A model generated the notes under the pieces. That model saw only the letters and a list, made by a program, of their open reading frames with translations, was not told the DNA's origin and did no database searches. From positions 10,594 through 74,593 of the forward strand of contig JBKBHF010000018.1 in the NCBI GenBank assembly GCA_046297695.1: a stretch of DNA of 64,000 bases, given 5' to 3'. The position numbers and the translations under genes are program-made. The number at the start of each line of letters is the position of its first letter. The stretch's first letter is position 1. Positions 43,372 to 52,607 of the stretch are shown piece by piece. Source of the stretch: Permianibacter sp046297695. GTDB lineage: Bacteria > Pseudomonadota > Gammaproteobacteria > Enterobacterales > Permianibacteraceae.

Positions 43372-45447
43372 ATGTCGAACAAGATCCGTACCATTCATCT
43401 GCTGTTGCTCGATCCGTCATCGAATGACGCCGAGCACACCACCACCTTGCTGCGCAACAACGGCTTCGCCGTGCGCGCCACCCAGATCGTCACCGAAGAC
43501 GAGCTGAAAGCGGCGCTGGAAAAACAAGCCTGGGACATGCTGATCGCCAAACCCGCGGCCGGCGACTTCACCGTCGAGAAAGCCCTGCGCATCATCGAAC
43601 ATTACAACCGCGACACCCCGATCGTGCTGCTGACCGATGCCTACAGCAGCGAGCTATTGGTTGAAATGCTGCGGCTCGGCATCAAGGATGTGGTGCCGGT
43701 CAATGAAGAAGAGCGGGTACGGCTGGTGGTTGGTCGCGAGCTGCTCAACGTCGAGGACAGACGCCGGCGCAAGCAAGCCGAAGCCAGCTTGCGGGAAACC
43801 GAAAAACGTTGCGACCTGCTGCTGGCCTCGTCACGCGACGCCATTGCCTACATTCACGACGGCATGCACATCTACGCCAACAAGGCCTACACCGAACTGT
43901 TCGGCTATGAAGATCCGGACGATCTGGCGTCGATGCCGATCATGGACATGATCACCGACGAGTACCACGATCAGTTCAAGAGCTTCCTGCGCGAGTACGC
44001 GACCAACGCCGACATCACCGAATTCCATTTCAAAGGCCTGCACGCCGATGGCGAAACCTTCGATGCCGTGCTGACGCTGTCAGCCGCAAAATACGATGGC
44101 GAAGAGTGCACCCAGGTGCTGATCCGCCGCGACGCCGACAGCGCCGTGCTCGAACAAAAACTGAAGGAATTGTCGGCGGTCGATTCGCTGACCGGCCTGT
44201 ACAACCGCCAGCACCTGGTCGAAAAACTGGCACTGGCCAGCGACCGCGCCAGCAAGCAGGAAGGCATGAGCGCGCTGGTGTTGATGGAGCTGGATCAGTT
44301 CAACAACATCAAGTCGCGGTTCGGTCTCACCGGCACCGATCACCTGATGCGCGATTGCGCCGATTTCCTGCGCCGCAAACTCGACGAGGACATTCTGCTG
44401 GCCCGCATCGGCGACGACGGCTTTGCCGCGCTGGCCTCGGTCGCCAACCCGGATGCCGGTCGCGTACTCGGCGAACGGCTGGCACGCGAATTTGCCGCCC
44501 ATCTGTTCGAAATTGAAGGCCACACGGTCAAGACCACGTTATCGGTTGGCGTCATGCCGATTGGCGAGAACGCGCCGGACCCGGAACAACTGATCGGCAA
44601 CGCCCACGCCGTGCTGGTGATGGTCAAACAAAAAGGCGGCAACGGTTGCAAGATGTTCAACCCGAGCCTGCTCAATGCCGGCGATGCCGACAAGCACGTC
44701 CTGCTCGCCGTGCAGGAAGCGCTGGATACCGGCCGCGCCTATCTGCAGTTCCAGCCGATCATCAAGATGCACGGCAAGCCCGGCGCCTACTACTCGGTGT
44801 TGTTGCGCATCAAGGACGAGAAAGGCAATCACGTCAGTCCGGAACAGGCGTTCCCGGTGGCGGAACAGGCCGGCATTGCCTCGAAACTCGATCGCTGGGT
44901 GATCACCGAAGCGATGCGGACGCTGGCCGCGCACAAAGGCAAGGATCAACCGAAACTGTTCGTCCAGTTGTCCGGCGCAGCCTTGATGGAAGAATCATTG
45001 CCGAGCTTCATTGGCCAGAACCTGCGGGTCAACCGGCTCGAGCCGAACGCCATCGTGTTCCAGATCAACGAGCACGATGCCAACGAGCATCTGAAGCGCT
45101 GCCTGACTTTCCTGCAAGGGTTGAAAAAAGTCGGCGGCCTCGCCTGTCTGGCCGGCTATGGCAGCACCGATCACAGCGAGCAATTGCTCAAGGATCTGAT
45201 CGTCGATTTTGTCCGCTTCGACGGCAAGTTCGCGCCGATTCTGGCGACTAACCAGGAAGCGCTCGGCACCGTCAAGCGCCTGCTCGAGCTGGCCAAGGAT
45301 GCCAACAAGCTGGCCATTGTTCCGCGCGTCGAAGACGCCGGCTGTATCGCCACGCTGTACCCGCTCGATGTCGATTACGTGCAGGGCTTCTTCCTGCAAC
45401 CGCCGATGGAAAAACTGGATTTCGATTTCAGCGCCAGCGAGTTCTGA
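43372..45447 (+). CDS. fimX: FimX-like receiver-PAS-GGDEF-EAL protein
   Basis: A 691-residue protein, the length I recall for Pseudomonas aeruginosa FimX. Order: receiver-like domain about 1-125 in which the phospho-Asp position is not conserved, PAS about 145-255, GGDEF about 270-425 with the active site changed to GDDGF, and EAL about 435-690 where the first motif reads SVLLR instead of E(A/V)L. Both catalytic sites are degenerate, so it should act as a cyclic di-GMP receptor for polar type IV pilus assembly. The downstream convergent serB matches the pseudomonad neighbourhood. Confidence 0.88.
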   Translation: MSNKIRTIHLLLLDPSSNDAEHTTTLLRNNGFAVRATQIVTEDELKAALEKQAWDMLIAKPAAGDFTVEKALRIIEHYNRDTPIVLLTDAYSSELLVEMLRLGIKDVVPVNEEERVRLVVGRELLNVEDRRRRKQAEASLRETEKRCDLLLASSRDAIAYIHDGMHIYANKAYTELFGYEDPDDLASMPIMDMITDEYHDQFKSFLREYATNADITEFHFKGLHADGETFDAVLTLSAAKYDGEECTQVLIRRDADSAVLEQKLKELSAVDSLTGLYNRQHLVEKLALASDRASKQEGMSALVLMELDQFNNIKSRFGLTGTDHLMRDCADFLRRKLDEDILLARIGDDGFAALASVANPDAGRVLGERLAREFAAHLFEIEGHTVKTTLSVGVMPIGENAPDPEQLIGNAHAVLVMVKQKGGNGCKMFNPSLLNAGDADKHVLLAVQEALDTGRAYLQFQPIIKMHGKPGAYYSVLLRIKDEKGNHVSPEQAFPVAEQAGIASKLDRWVITEAMRTLAAHKGKDQPKLFVQLSGAALMEESLPSFIGQNLRVNRLEPNAIVFQINEHDANEHLKRCLTFLQGLKKVGGLACLAGYGSTDHSEQLLKDLIVDFVRFDGKFAPILATNQEALGTVKRLLELAKDANKLAIVPRVEDAGCIATLYPLDVDYVQGFFLQPPMEKLDFDFSASEF

Positions 45448-45617
45448 TCGCATATCGAACGTTGCTCACCCGCGGCTGGTATTGACACGCCAGCCGCACG
45501 CTCCCTTCGATTGCCTTGTTCTCATGGCGCCATCACAGCGCGACCATATCGCCAGACGAAAAATCGTCAGCGGATTCTTCCGTCACTGCTGGCTCGCATC
45601 TGTTGCGCACCGCCAGT

Positions 45618-46592
45618 TTAACCCACCTCCGGCAGCAGACTTTGCTGCAACGTCGCGAGCGCGCGCATGTCGCTGACATCGAGCGCCAGGTGTGCGGCCT
45701 GCCGCAGTTTCGGTTTGGCCCGGAACGCCACGCCCAACCCGGCGGCCTGCAGCATCAGCAAATCGTTGGCACCATCACCCACGGCCCAGATCGCTTCGCT
45801 TGGCAATTGATAGTGCGTCGCCAGCTCAGTCAGCGTTCTGGCTTTGACTTGCGCATTGACGATTTCGCCCTGCACGGCGCCAGTCAGCGCCTGGCCATCG
45901 TCAAGCAGGGTATTGGCGCGGACGTAATCGAACTGCAATTGCTGACCGATGTGGCGGGCAAACGGCAGGAAGCCGCCGGAAACCAGGCCCAGTTTGACGC
46001 CTTGCGCACGGGCAAAGGCAGCAAACTCCGGCACGCCGGGATTGCATTGCAGTCGGCGTTTGACCGTCTCGACCGCGGCCAGCGACAAGCCTTTCAAGGT
46101 GGCCACCCGGCGCAGCAAGGAGCCATTGAAATCCAGTTCGCCACGCATCGCCGCCTCAGTGATCGCCGCCACTTCTTCGCCACTGCCGGCCTCCTTGGCG
46201 AGCTCGTCGATCACTTCCATGGTGATCAGCGTCGAATCCATATCGAACAGCACCAGCTGCGCCGGCAGCGACCGCGGCAGCACGCCGATATCGATGCCGA
46301 TCCGTTCCGCCAGCTGGCGGCACCATGCGACTGAGGGCAGCGCCGTAATGGCCAATCGCAGCAAATCGTGTTCATGCCAGCGGCCGGCACGCAGCACCCG
46401 CACCGGCTGACCGTCCTGACTCAGCTGCTGCGCCAACGCCTGCAATGCCGCATCGGAAATGGCCGGCGCCACCAGCACCAGTTCGCCGGCACCGACCTGC
46501 CCGGCATAGGCGACACCGGGCAGCGGCAACGGCGCATGCGGCCGACTCACCAGCAACGGCTGGATGGCAACAGCGGGAGCCGAATTCGACAT
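45618..46592 (-). CDS. serB: Phosphoserine phosphatase
   Basis: A 324-residue HAD-family enzyme that dephosphorylates phosphoserine to serine. ATG at 46592 has GAAGGAG seven bases upstream. An N-terminal ACT-like regulatory part (to about 100) precedes the catalytic domain with LFDMDSTLI (nucleophile Asp), LVSGGF (motif II) and AVGDGANDLLML (motif III). Length equals the long SerB form. It is convergent with fimX. Confidence 0.95.
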   Translation of the reverse strand: MSNSAPAVAIQPLLVSRPHAPLPLPGVAYAGQVGAGELVLVAPAISDAALQALAQQLSQDGQPVRVLRAGRWHEHDLLRLAITALPSVAWCRQLAERIGIDIGVLPRSLPAQLVLFDMDSTLITMEVIDELAKEAGSGEEVAAITEAAMRGELDFNGSLLRRVATLKGLSLAAVETVKRRLQCNPGVPEFAAFARAQGVKLGLVSGGFLPFARHIGQQLQFDYVRANTLLDDGQALTGAVQGEIVNAQVKARTLTELATHYQLPSEAIWAVGDGANDLLMLQAAGLGVAFRAKPKLRQAAHLALDVSDMRALATLQQSLLPEVG

Positions 46593-46815
46593 GAACACTC
46601 CTTCAAACCACTGCACACAGGACAAGCGCACAGATAGCCAAGCGCACACCCGGCCACTTGCACAAAAAACAGCCGCCAGCACAATGCCGCGTCGGCGCTT
46701 GGCGCACTCACCTAGAAGCTGGCACACTTGGCCGGCCTGTTGTGCCGACAGGCGCCTGTTATTTCGACAGGATGTTGCGACCGGCCCTGCGGGGCGACGA
46801 GTTTACCCCAAGCGT

Positions 46816-48276
46816 ATGCCACAGCCCCGACAACGTTATTTGCCTGCCCAAACGGTCGAACCGACACCGGTGCTGACCTTGGCGCACAAGCTGGCGTTTG
46901 CCATCGGCGGCCTGATGGCGCTGATGCTGGCAGCAACCTGGGGACTCATCAGCACCACTGTCGAAGATCTGCTCGCCGACCACGCATTCGCTTACGGCCG
47001 CCATCTGGCCGAACTGTCCGCCGGCTCCGCCGCCGAACCCTTGCTTGCCGAAGACAAACTGCAGCTCGGCGTATTGCTGAACACCTTTGGCGATGACCCG
47101 TACATCGTCAACGCCGGCGTCTACGACCGCTACGGCCGCGTGCTCGCCAGCACGGCGCCGCTGCCGGCGTTGCCGGTCGCCCAGCTGGAATCGCTGACCC
47201 AGACCAACAGCCTGCCGGAACGCGCCAGCCGCACCATCATCCTGGCCGAGCCGGTGCGGTTTCAGGAAGTGAAAGCCGGTTATTTGCTGCTGACGCTGGA
47301 TCGGGAAATTCTCGAGCAACCGCTGCAGAAGAGTTTGCGCAAGATCGGCATCACCAGTGCGCTGATGATCACGCTGGCGATGATCGGTGCCTACCTGCTC
47401 GGCAAGAAACTGGCGCAACCAATCGACCGGCTGGCGCTGGCCACCCGCGCGCTGCGCGAAGGCCGGTTTGAACTGCTGATCAACGAGCGCCGTGACGATG
47501 AGATCGGCACCATCATCGGCGCGCTGAACGACATGGCGCAGAATCTGCAAAAACGTGTGCAAACGGAGAAAACCCTGACCCGGTTCGTGTCCTCGGCCGT
47601 TGCCAACCGGTTGATGCAAACCGAAGGCGGCGTCATGGCCGGCCAGCATGTGGTCGCCACCGTGGTGTTTGTCGACATGGTCGGTTTCACCGCGCTGAGT
47701 GAAAAATTGCCGGCCCAGCGCGTCGCCCAGTTGCTCAATTACTATTTCACGCTGGTCAACCGCGTCGCCAAGCTGTACCAGGGTAACGTCGACAAGTATA
47801 TCGGGGACGGTGCCATGCTGGTGTTCGGCGCGCCGCAGACCGACACCGAGCACTGCTTCCATGCGCTGTGCTTTGCCGAGCTGCTGATGCAGCTGATCGA
47901 ACGCACCAACCAGCGTCGACCGTCCTGGCTGCCGCCGATCAGTTTCCGGCTCGGCATGCACACCGGCGACATGATTGCCGGCAGCATGGGCTCGGAAGAT
48001 CGCATGCAGTACACCGTGGTTGGCGACTCGGTCAATCTGGCGGCACGACTCTGTTCGGTCAGCAAGGCCGGCCAGATCATCCTCAGCGAGGAAGTGCTGA
48101 ACCAGCCGGACATCCGCAACCGGGTTGCCGTCGAACCGCAAGGCAGTGTTCAGCTGAAAGGCAAATCACTGGAAACTTTCTGCTATCGTTTGCACGCGCT
48201 GCATTCGCCGTTCCAGCAATTGATCGACCGGCAAGTTCAGCATCTGCACGAACAACTGCCGGCGCTGCCTGAATGA
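46816..48276 (+). CDS. Membrane class III adenylate cyclase with HAMP
   Basis: A 486-residue protein from the ATG at 46816; an in-frame ATG at 46684 is possible but adds non-conserved residues. Membrane helix about 28-48, a periplasmic sensor of about 130 residues, second helix about 182-202, HAMP about 205-260, then the cyclase domain about 285-445. Metal-binding Asp is in VFVDMVGFTALS and the second metal Asp in KYIGDGAMLVFG, whose Lys fits ATP rather than GTP. Later NLAARL-type residues (GDSVNLAARLC) bind the transition state. It is first of a four-gene run with ATGA overlap to the lipoprotein. Confidence 0.9.
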   Translation: MPQPRQRYLPAQTVEPTPVLTLAHKLAFAIGGLMALMLAATWGLISTTVEDLLADHAFAYGRHLAELSAGSAAEPLLAEDKLQLGVLLNTFGDDPYIVNAGVYDRYGRVLASTAPLPALPVAQLESLTQTNSLPERASRTIILAEPVRFQEVKAGYLLLTLDREILEQPLQKSLRKIGITSALMITLAMIGAYLLGKKLAQPIDRLALATRALREGRFELLINERRDDEIGTIIGALNDMAQNLQKRVQTEKTLTRFVSSAVANRLMQTEGGVMAGQHVVATVVFVDMVGFTALSEKLPAQRVAQLLNYYFTLVNRVAKLYQGNVDKYIGDGAMLVFGAPQTDTEHCFHALCFAELLMQLIERTNQRRPSWLPPISFRLGMHTGDMIAGSMGSEDRMQYTVVGDSVNLAARLCSVSKAGQIILSEEVLNQPDIRNRVAVEPQGSVQLKGKSLETFCYRLHALHSPFQQLIDRQVQHLHEQLPALPE

Positions 48277-49337
48277 GCTCACGACTGCTGTTACTTTGCC
48301 TGGTCCTGCTGCCGTTGGCCGGCTGCGGTCTGATGCCGGCGCGAGTCAGCGACGACCCAGGTCCTGCCAGCGAAACCAAAGCCGATTTGAGCGCCGAACT
48401 GCAGGCCGCTGAAACCGCGCTGGCAGAAACGCCGCAAGACAGCGTATTGAAAGAAAAAGTGGCGGCGCTGCGCAAACAGGTCAAAAGCCTCGAATCCGAA
48501 ACCCTGGCCAAGGCCGAGAAGCTCTGGGCCGGTCAGCAGCCGGGCGCTGCCCTGCACGAACTCGATCAAGCGCTGCAGAACTTGCCCGCCAGCTCCGCCC
48601 TGCAGCGGCGACGCACCTATTACGCCGAGCTGCTGGAGCGCCGGCTGGAATTGCCGCGCGCCGAACAAAAGCTGGTGCGCGGCCGTTATGTCGCCGACTC
48701 ACTGCGGGTGGAACGGCAGATCGCCAAGCTGGCGCCGGGCAGCAACAGCGCCACCCTGGCAGCACTGGAGCTGGAGCGCAAAGCGCTGGCGGAAGAAGTG
48801 CAGGCTATCGGCAACAACGCGCTCGAGCGCCGGTTGTTTGGCTTTGCCCGCTGGGCGTTCAACATCGCCGGCGATCTGGGTGCGCCCGACGCGGCCAAAC
48901 GCCTGGCCGAAGTCAACCAGCGCGAAAAGCAGAAAACCAGGAAAACCGCACCGGTCGAGCCGGAGCCGGAACTGTCGGAGCAACAGGTGCTGGAAAGCCG
49001 GCTCGCGGCGCTGAAGACGCAACTGGAGGAAGCCCTCAGCAAGCGCGACGGCCTGCGCGCCCGCAAGGTACTGACCGAGTTGCAGCAGCTGTTCCCGACC
49101 GAACCCAGCCTCGGCCAGTATCAGCAACGGCTGAAACCGCTGGTGCAAGAGCAGGCCAATAGCCTTGAGGCTGAAGGCAACCGCCGTTACCGTGACGGCG
49201 ATATCGCCGCTGCGCTCGCGGCCTGGAAGCAGGCACTGGCACTGGCCCCGGATCACAAGGAATTGCCGGGCCAGATCGCCCGGGCGGAAAAGGTGCAGGC
49301 CAACCTGAACAGCCTGCGCAACCAGAACAGCCGCTGA
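48273..49337 (+). CDS. Lipoprotein with helical repeats, function unknown
   Basis: A 354-residue lipoprotein. A type II signal ends in LAGCG (Cys at about residue 18). The rest is charged and helical with TPR-like elements, clearest at the C-terminus (about 285-340, LEAEGNRRYRDGDIAAALAAWKQAL). ATGA overlap with the cyclase gene makes cotranslation likely. A role as a periplasmic partner of the cyclase sensor is inference. Confidence 0.85.
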   Translation: MSSRLLLLCLVLLPLAGCGLMPARVSDDPGPASETKADLSAELQAAETALAETPQDSVLKEKVAALRKQVKSLESETLAKAEKLWAGQQPGAALHELDQALQNLPASSALQRRRTYYAELLERRLELPRAEQKLVRGRYVADSLRVERQIAKLAPGSNSATLAALELERKALAEEVQAIGNNALERRLFGFARWAFNIAGDLGAPDAAKRLAEVNQREKQKTRKTAPVEPEPELSEQQVLESRLAALKTQLEEALSKRDGLRARKVLTELQQLFPTEPSLGQYQQRLKPLVQEQANSLEAEGNRRYRDGDIAAALAAWKQALALAPDHKELPGQIARAEKVQANLNSLRNQNSR

Positions 49338-49410
49338 TTCGGACGGCAATGGGCAGAACGCGCCATCTGCGACTACCATTAGTCGGTCACTGTCACCAAC
49401 GGGAACCCGA

Positions 49411-50778
49411 ATGCGCCGTTCTCTCCGCCGCTCGCGTTGGCGCCATGGTCTGGTGCTGGCCGCCGTCAGCGCCGCCCTGCAGACCGCAACCGTCTGGGCC
49501 GACAATGCCCTTGAGCGCATGCAACTTGCCGATGGCGTGGTGCTGCTGAACGGGGTCGGGGTCGCCAAACAGCTCAACGAAGAGCTCTACGTCGTCACCC
49601 TGTACGCCACCCGGCCCAGCCGCGAGCCATTGGAATTGCTCGACGCCCGGCAGCGGCGGCGGTTGCAGGTCCGCATCGTCGCCGACCGCATGTATCCGAG
49701 CGGCGTCGCCCGCCATTTCCGGGATCTGGTGTCACTGAACAACCCGCGCGACGAGCTCGGCCGCGAAGCGAAAAACCTGAACCGCTTCTATGGCCTGTTC
49801 CAGCAGGGCTTGATGCGCGGCGACGAGCTGGTGCTCGACAACATTCCTGGCAAAGGCCTGCTGGTCAGCATCAACGGCCAGAAAGTTGCCGAGTTCAGCA
49901 GCCCGATGCTGTTCGATCTGCTGCTGCGCTGTTTCATCGGCGACAAACCGCCAACCTTGCAGTTCCGTTCCGCCCTGCTCGGCGATCAAGACAGCGCTAC
50001 GCGCGCGGCCACGCTCGCCCGCTTCGCCGCACTGCAGCCGCAGGAAGAGCGGCTGCTGGCTTACGCCAACGTCAAACTGCCCGAGCGCGAAGCCGACGAA
50101 CCGGTTGCCGGCGAACCGGCCAAGCCGGAACCGAGCCGGGCCGAGCTCGCCAGAACCGAGCCGGTCAAAGCCGAGCCGGCCAAAACCGAAGCCGCGCGCG
50201 CGCAGCCGGCGACGGTCAAAACCGATACCGGCAAAGCCGTCGCCAGCAAACCGGAAACCAGCAAGAGCGACCCCGTCGCGATAACCAAACCAGCAGCGAA
50301 AACTGAACCGGCGGCCCCGGCACAACCTGCTGACGAGCCGATCGACAAACCGGTTAGCAAGCCGCCGACCACCGTGGCCGACAACGGCATTGCCCCGGGC
50401 GCGGCGACGGCGCCGGTGCAAGCGCCGGCGCAGAAGCAACTCAGCGCCGACGAAATCAGCGCGCTGTTGCAACGTTACGAAAGCCAGTTGCGCGATCGCC
50501 TGCTCGCCGCTCTGGAATATCCGCGCCGCGACATGAAGCGCAAATACGGCATCACCCAGATGGCGCGCCAGAAAGGCAAAGTCGTGCTGCGCCTGCATCT
50601 CGATATCGGCGGTGACATCAACGCGGCCTGGCTGCAAGAACGGACCAACGAGCCCATTTTGGACAACACCGCGCTGGCACTGGTCGACAAGCTGGCGCCG
50701 TTCCCGCCACTGCCGAAAGAACTGCCGGAAAGCGCCTACGAATTCTACGTCACGCTGGAATTCGACCCCGACCGTTAA
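49411..50778 (+). CDS. Chalcone isomerase-like domain fused to TonB C-terminal-like domain
   Basis: A 455-residue exported protein. Signal peptide to about residue 30 (ends near TVWA). Residues about 35-190 resemble the bacterial chalcone-isomerase-like fold (LYVVTLYATRPSRE, GLFQQGLMRGDELVLD, FIGDKPPT). A long Lys/Pro/Ala/Glu linker, about 215-345, could span the periplasm. Residues about 350-455 resemble the TonB C-terminal domain or a TonB-family energy transducer end (GKVVLRLHLDIGGDI, ALALVDKLAPFPPLP). It lacks the uncleaved TonB anchor helix and no ExbB/ExbD is nearby, so an energy-transducing role is doubtful. Confidence 0.75.
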   Translation: MRRSLRRSRWRHGLVLAAVSAALQTATVWADNALERMQLADGVVLLNGVGVAKQLNEELYVVTLYATRPSREPLELLDARQRRRLQVRIVADRMYPSGVARHFRDLVSLNNPRDELGREAKNLNRFYGLFQQGLMRGDELVLDNIPGKGLLVSINGQKVAEFSSPMLFDLLLRCFIGDKPPTLQFRSALLGDQDSATRAATLARFAALQPQEERLLAYANVKLPEREADEPVAGEPAKPEPSRAELARTEPVKAEPAKTEAARAQPATVKTDTGKAVASKPETSKSDPVAITKPAAKTEPAAPAQPADEPIDKPVSKPPTTVADNGIAPGAATAPVQAPAQKQLSADEISALLQRYESQLRDRLLAALEYPRRDMKRKYGITQMARQKGKVVLRLHLDIGGDINAAWLQERTNEPILDNTALALVDKLAPFPPLPKELPESAYEFYVTLEFDPDR

Positions 50779-50977
50779 GCCATATGCCCGCAGCCGTTGT
50801 CCGCGTTGGCGCACAACGGCTGCCGTTTCTGCCGCTGGTCACTGCCTCAGCCTCCTGTCAGGCTCCTTACCCATCACCGCGGCTGCGGTGATCGTCCGCC
50901 GTGTCCCTACAAGCCACGGTCGTGCGTCTGGACCGCTCTCGCGCATCTGGACTTGATCTCGACAGAAGGAACCCGTC

Positions 50978-51808
50978 ATGAATCTGCTCAAAACCCTGTT
51001 GCTGTTCACCGGCCTGCTGCTCGGCAGCAGCCTTGTCAATGCTGCCGAGCTGCGCAAACGCGCGCTGCCGGAACCGGATCTGCTGACACCGAGCAAACAA
51101 AGCAGCGCGAGACTCGCAGCCACTGCAGCGCCCATTACACTCGCCGGACTCAGTCGCGACGATGTCGGCGATCCGGAATCGTTCGGCAATCACCTGGTCT
51201 GGCTTGGCCTCGCGCAAACCCAAACGGTATCACTGCGTGCCGACTGCAGCGGCGCCGACCCCACTTACGAGCGTTGCATCACGCTGAACGCCCAACCGGC
51301 CAGCACCAGCTTTGATGAGCAGAAACTCGATTATCTGGTCATCCCCGGCGGCTCGTCGCAGTCCCTGCTCTGTCAGTGGATCACGCCATTTTGGCAGTAT
51401 CAATTCCACAACCAGACCGGCGTCGCCCAGCCCAACGCCCGCATCACCCTGATGCCGTATCTGACGATCTACAACGACGTGCTGAACGACCCGGCCGCCA
51501 TCGATCCGGGCACCGGTCTGCCGTATGGTGGACAAATGGAACTGGGCCTGGCCATGACCCACATGGAATCCCGTTCACTGGATGCCAATGAGCGGCACCT
51601 GCAGCGAATCAACTATTCCCGCGTCTGTATCGGCGGCATTGTCTCGCGCTACGGCCTTGAACAGATGTTTGGCCTGCCGCCGCATCTGGCCGACGCGTTT
51701 TTGCAAAAAGACACCACCATCCTGTTCAACCTGCGTGGCAGCGCCGCGCTGGTGAGCGATGCAACGCTGTTCTACGGCGCCCGCATCATTGGCGATCAGA
51801 AGCCCTGA
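50978..51808 (+). CDS. Secreted protein of unknown function
   Basis: A 276-residue protein with a signal peptide ending near VNAA (residue 23) and a conventional GAAGGA ribosome site. The mature part has four Cys residues (for example RADCSGADPTYERC, LCQW and RVCIGG) that may pair. No family is recognised. The WITPFWQYQFHNQTG region suggests a beta-rich fold. A bidirectional terminator lies five bases after its stop, ending the run that starts with the cyclase. Confidence 0.7.
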   Translation: MNLLKTLLLFTGLLLGSSLVNAAELRKRALPEPDLLTPSKQSSARLAATAAPITLAGLSRDDVGDPESFGNHLVWLGLAQTQTVSLRADCSGADPTYERCITLNAQPASTSFDEQKLDYLVIPGGSSQSLLCQWITPFWQYQFHNQTGVAQPNARITLMPYLTIYNDVLNDPAAIDPGTGLPYGGQMELGLAMTHMESRSLDANERHLQRINYSRVCIGGIVSRYGLEQMFGLPPHLADAFLQKDTTILFNLRGSAALVSDATLFYGARIIGDQKP

Positions 51809-51812
51809 CAGC

Positions 51813-51839
51813 AAAACGGCCCGCTGAGCGGGCCGTTTT
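51813..51839. terminator. Bidirectional terminator
   Basis: AAAACGGCCCGC / GCGGGCCGTTTT, a perfect 12-bp inverted repeat with a three-base loop, lies between the stop of the secreted-protein gene (51808) and the MopE-like gene on the other strand. It is close enough to serve both. Confidence 0.88.
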
Positions 51840-51922
51840 CGTTGTTATTGGCAACCACCAATCGGGTTGCGCCTGGGGTCGTCGTCGTCACAATCGCTGT
51901 CGTTGCTGACGACACCGGTCTG

Positions 51923-52549
51923 CTACTGCTGATAGCAGCCAAGCAAACGCTGTTTGCTGCTACCGAAACCGTCATTGTCCTGGTCGCGATACAAGCTGAT
52001 CTGCACGCCTTCATCGATGGTACCATCGCAGTTGTCGTCAATCCCGTTACAGACTTCCGGCGCGTTCGGGTGAACGCCGCGGCACCGATCGTCGCAATCT
52101 ACGCCAGCAATCAGCACACCTGCGTTGCTGACGTTCTGGGCACGATGGTCACCGAAACCGTCACCGTCGACATCGCGAAAACCATAGGCGGTGTAGTCAC
52201 AATCTTCATCATGGCCATCGGCATCGGCCACCTCCGTATTGCCGGGAAAACGATTGCGACCCGCATCGTCGCAGTCGAAGCCGCCAAGTTGTTCGCTGTG
52301 GAAGCCATCGCCGTCACAATCCGGATTCTGGCCGGTGCTGACGCAGCGAATCAGCTGCTGTCGGGCACTGCTGCGGTCCATCGCTTTCAGTTCCAGCGCT
52401 TTCAGCGGCTTCGCCGACGTGCTGAGCGTCGTCGCTGGCAGATTGAATACCGGCGTCCGCACGTTCTGCTCGGGCGCCGTCACCAGGCAGGGCGCGAACC
52501 GCAGCAGCGAGATCACAAGGCAGTTCAGTTTGATCATCAGCACAATCAT
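51923..52549 (-). CDS. MopE-like calcium-binding repeat protein, cut by an in-frame TAG
   Basis: A 208-residue exported protein. A hydrophobic N-terminus is followed by three acidic repeats of the MopE or putative metal-binding type: DCDGDGFHSEQLGGFDCDD, DVDGDGFGD...DCDD and DQDNDGFGSS, plus EVCNGIDDNCDGTIDEG. It stops at TAG (51923-51925) in the middle of the last repeat. The same frame continues for 25 codons with typical repeat residues (VVSNDSDCDDDDPRRNP) to a TAA at 51845-51847, five bases before the terminator. The intact gene therefore probably spanned 51845-52549. Start choice between 52549 and 52537 is open. Confidence 0.72.
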   Translation of the reverse strand: MIVLMIKLNCLVISLLRFAPCLVTAPEQNVRTPVFNLPATTLSTSAKPLKALELKAMDRSSARQQLIRCVSTGQNPDCDGDGFHSEQLGGFDCDDAGRNRFPGNTEVADADGHDEDCDYTAYGFRDVDGDGFGDHRAQNVSNAGVLIAGVDCDDRCRGVHPNAPEVCNGIDDNCDGTIDEGVQISLYRDQDNDGFGSSKQRLLGCYQQ

Positions 52550-52607
52550 CTTGTGCTGGCAGCAAAGCTTGGACCCAGCATACCGGCTGTGGGGCTATCC
52601 GCAAGCC

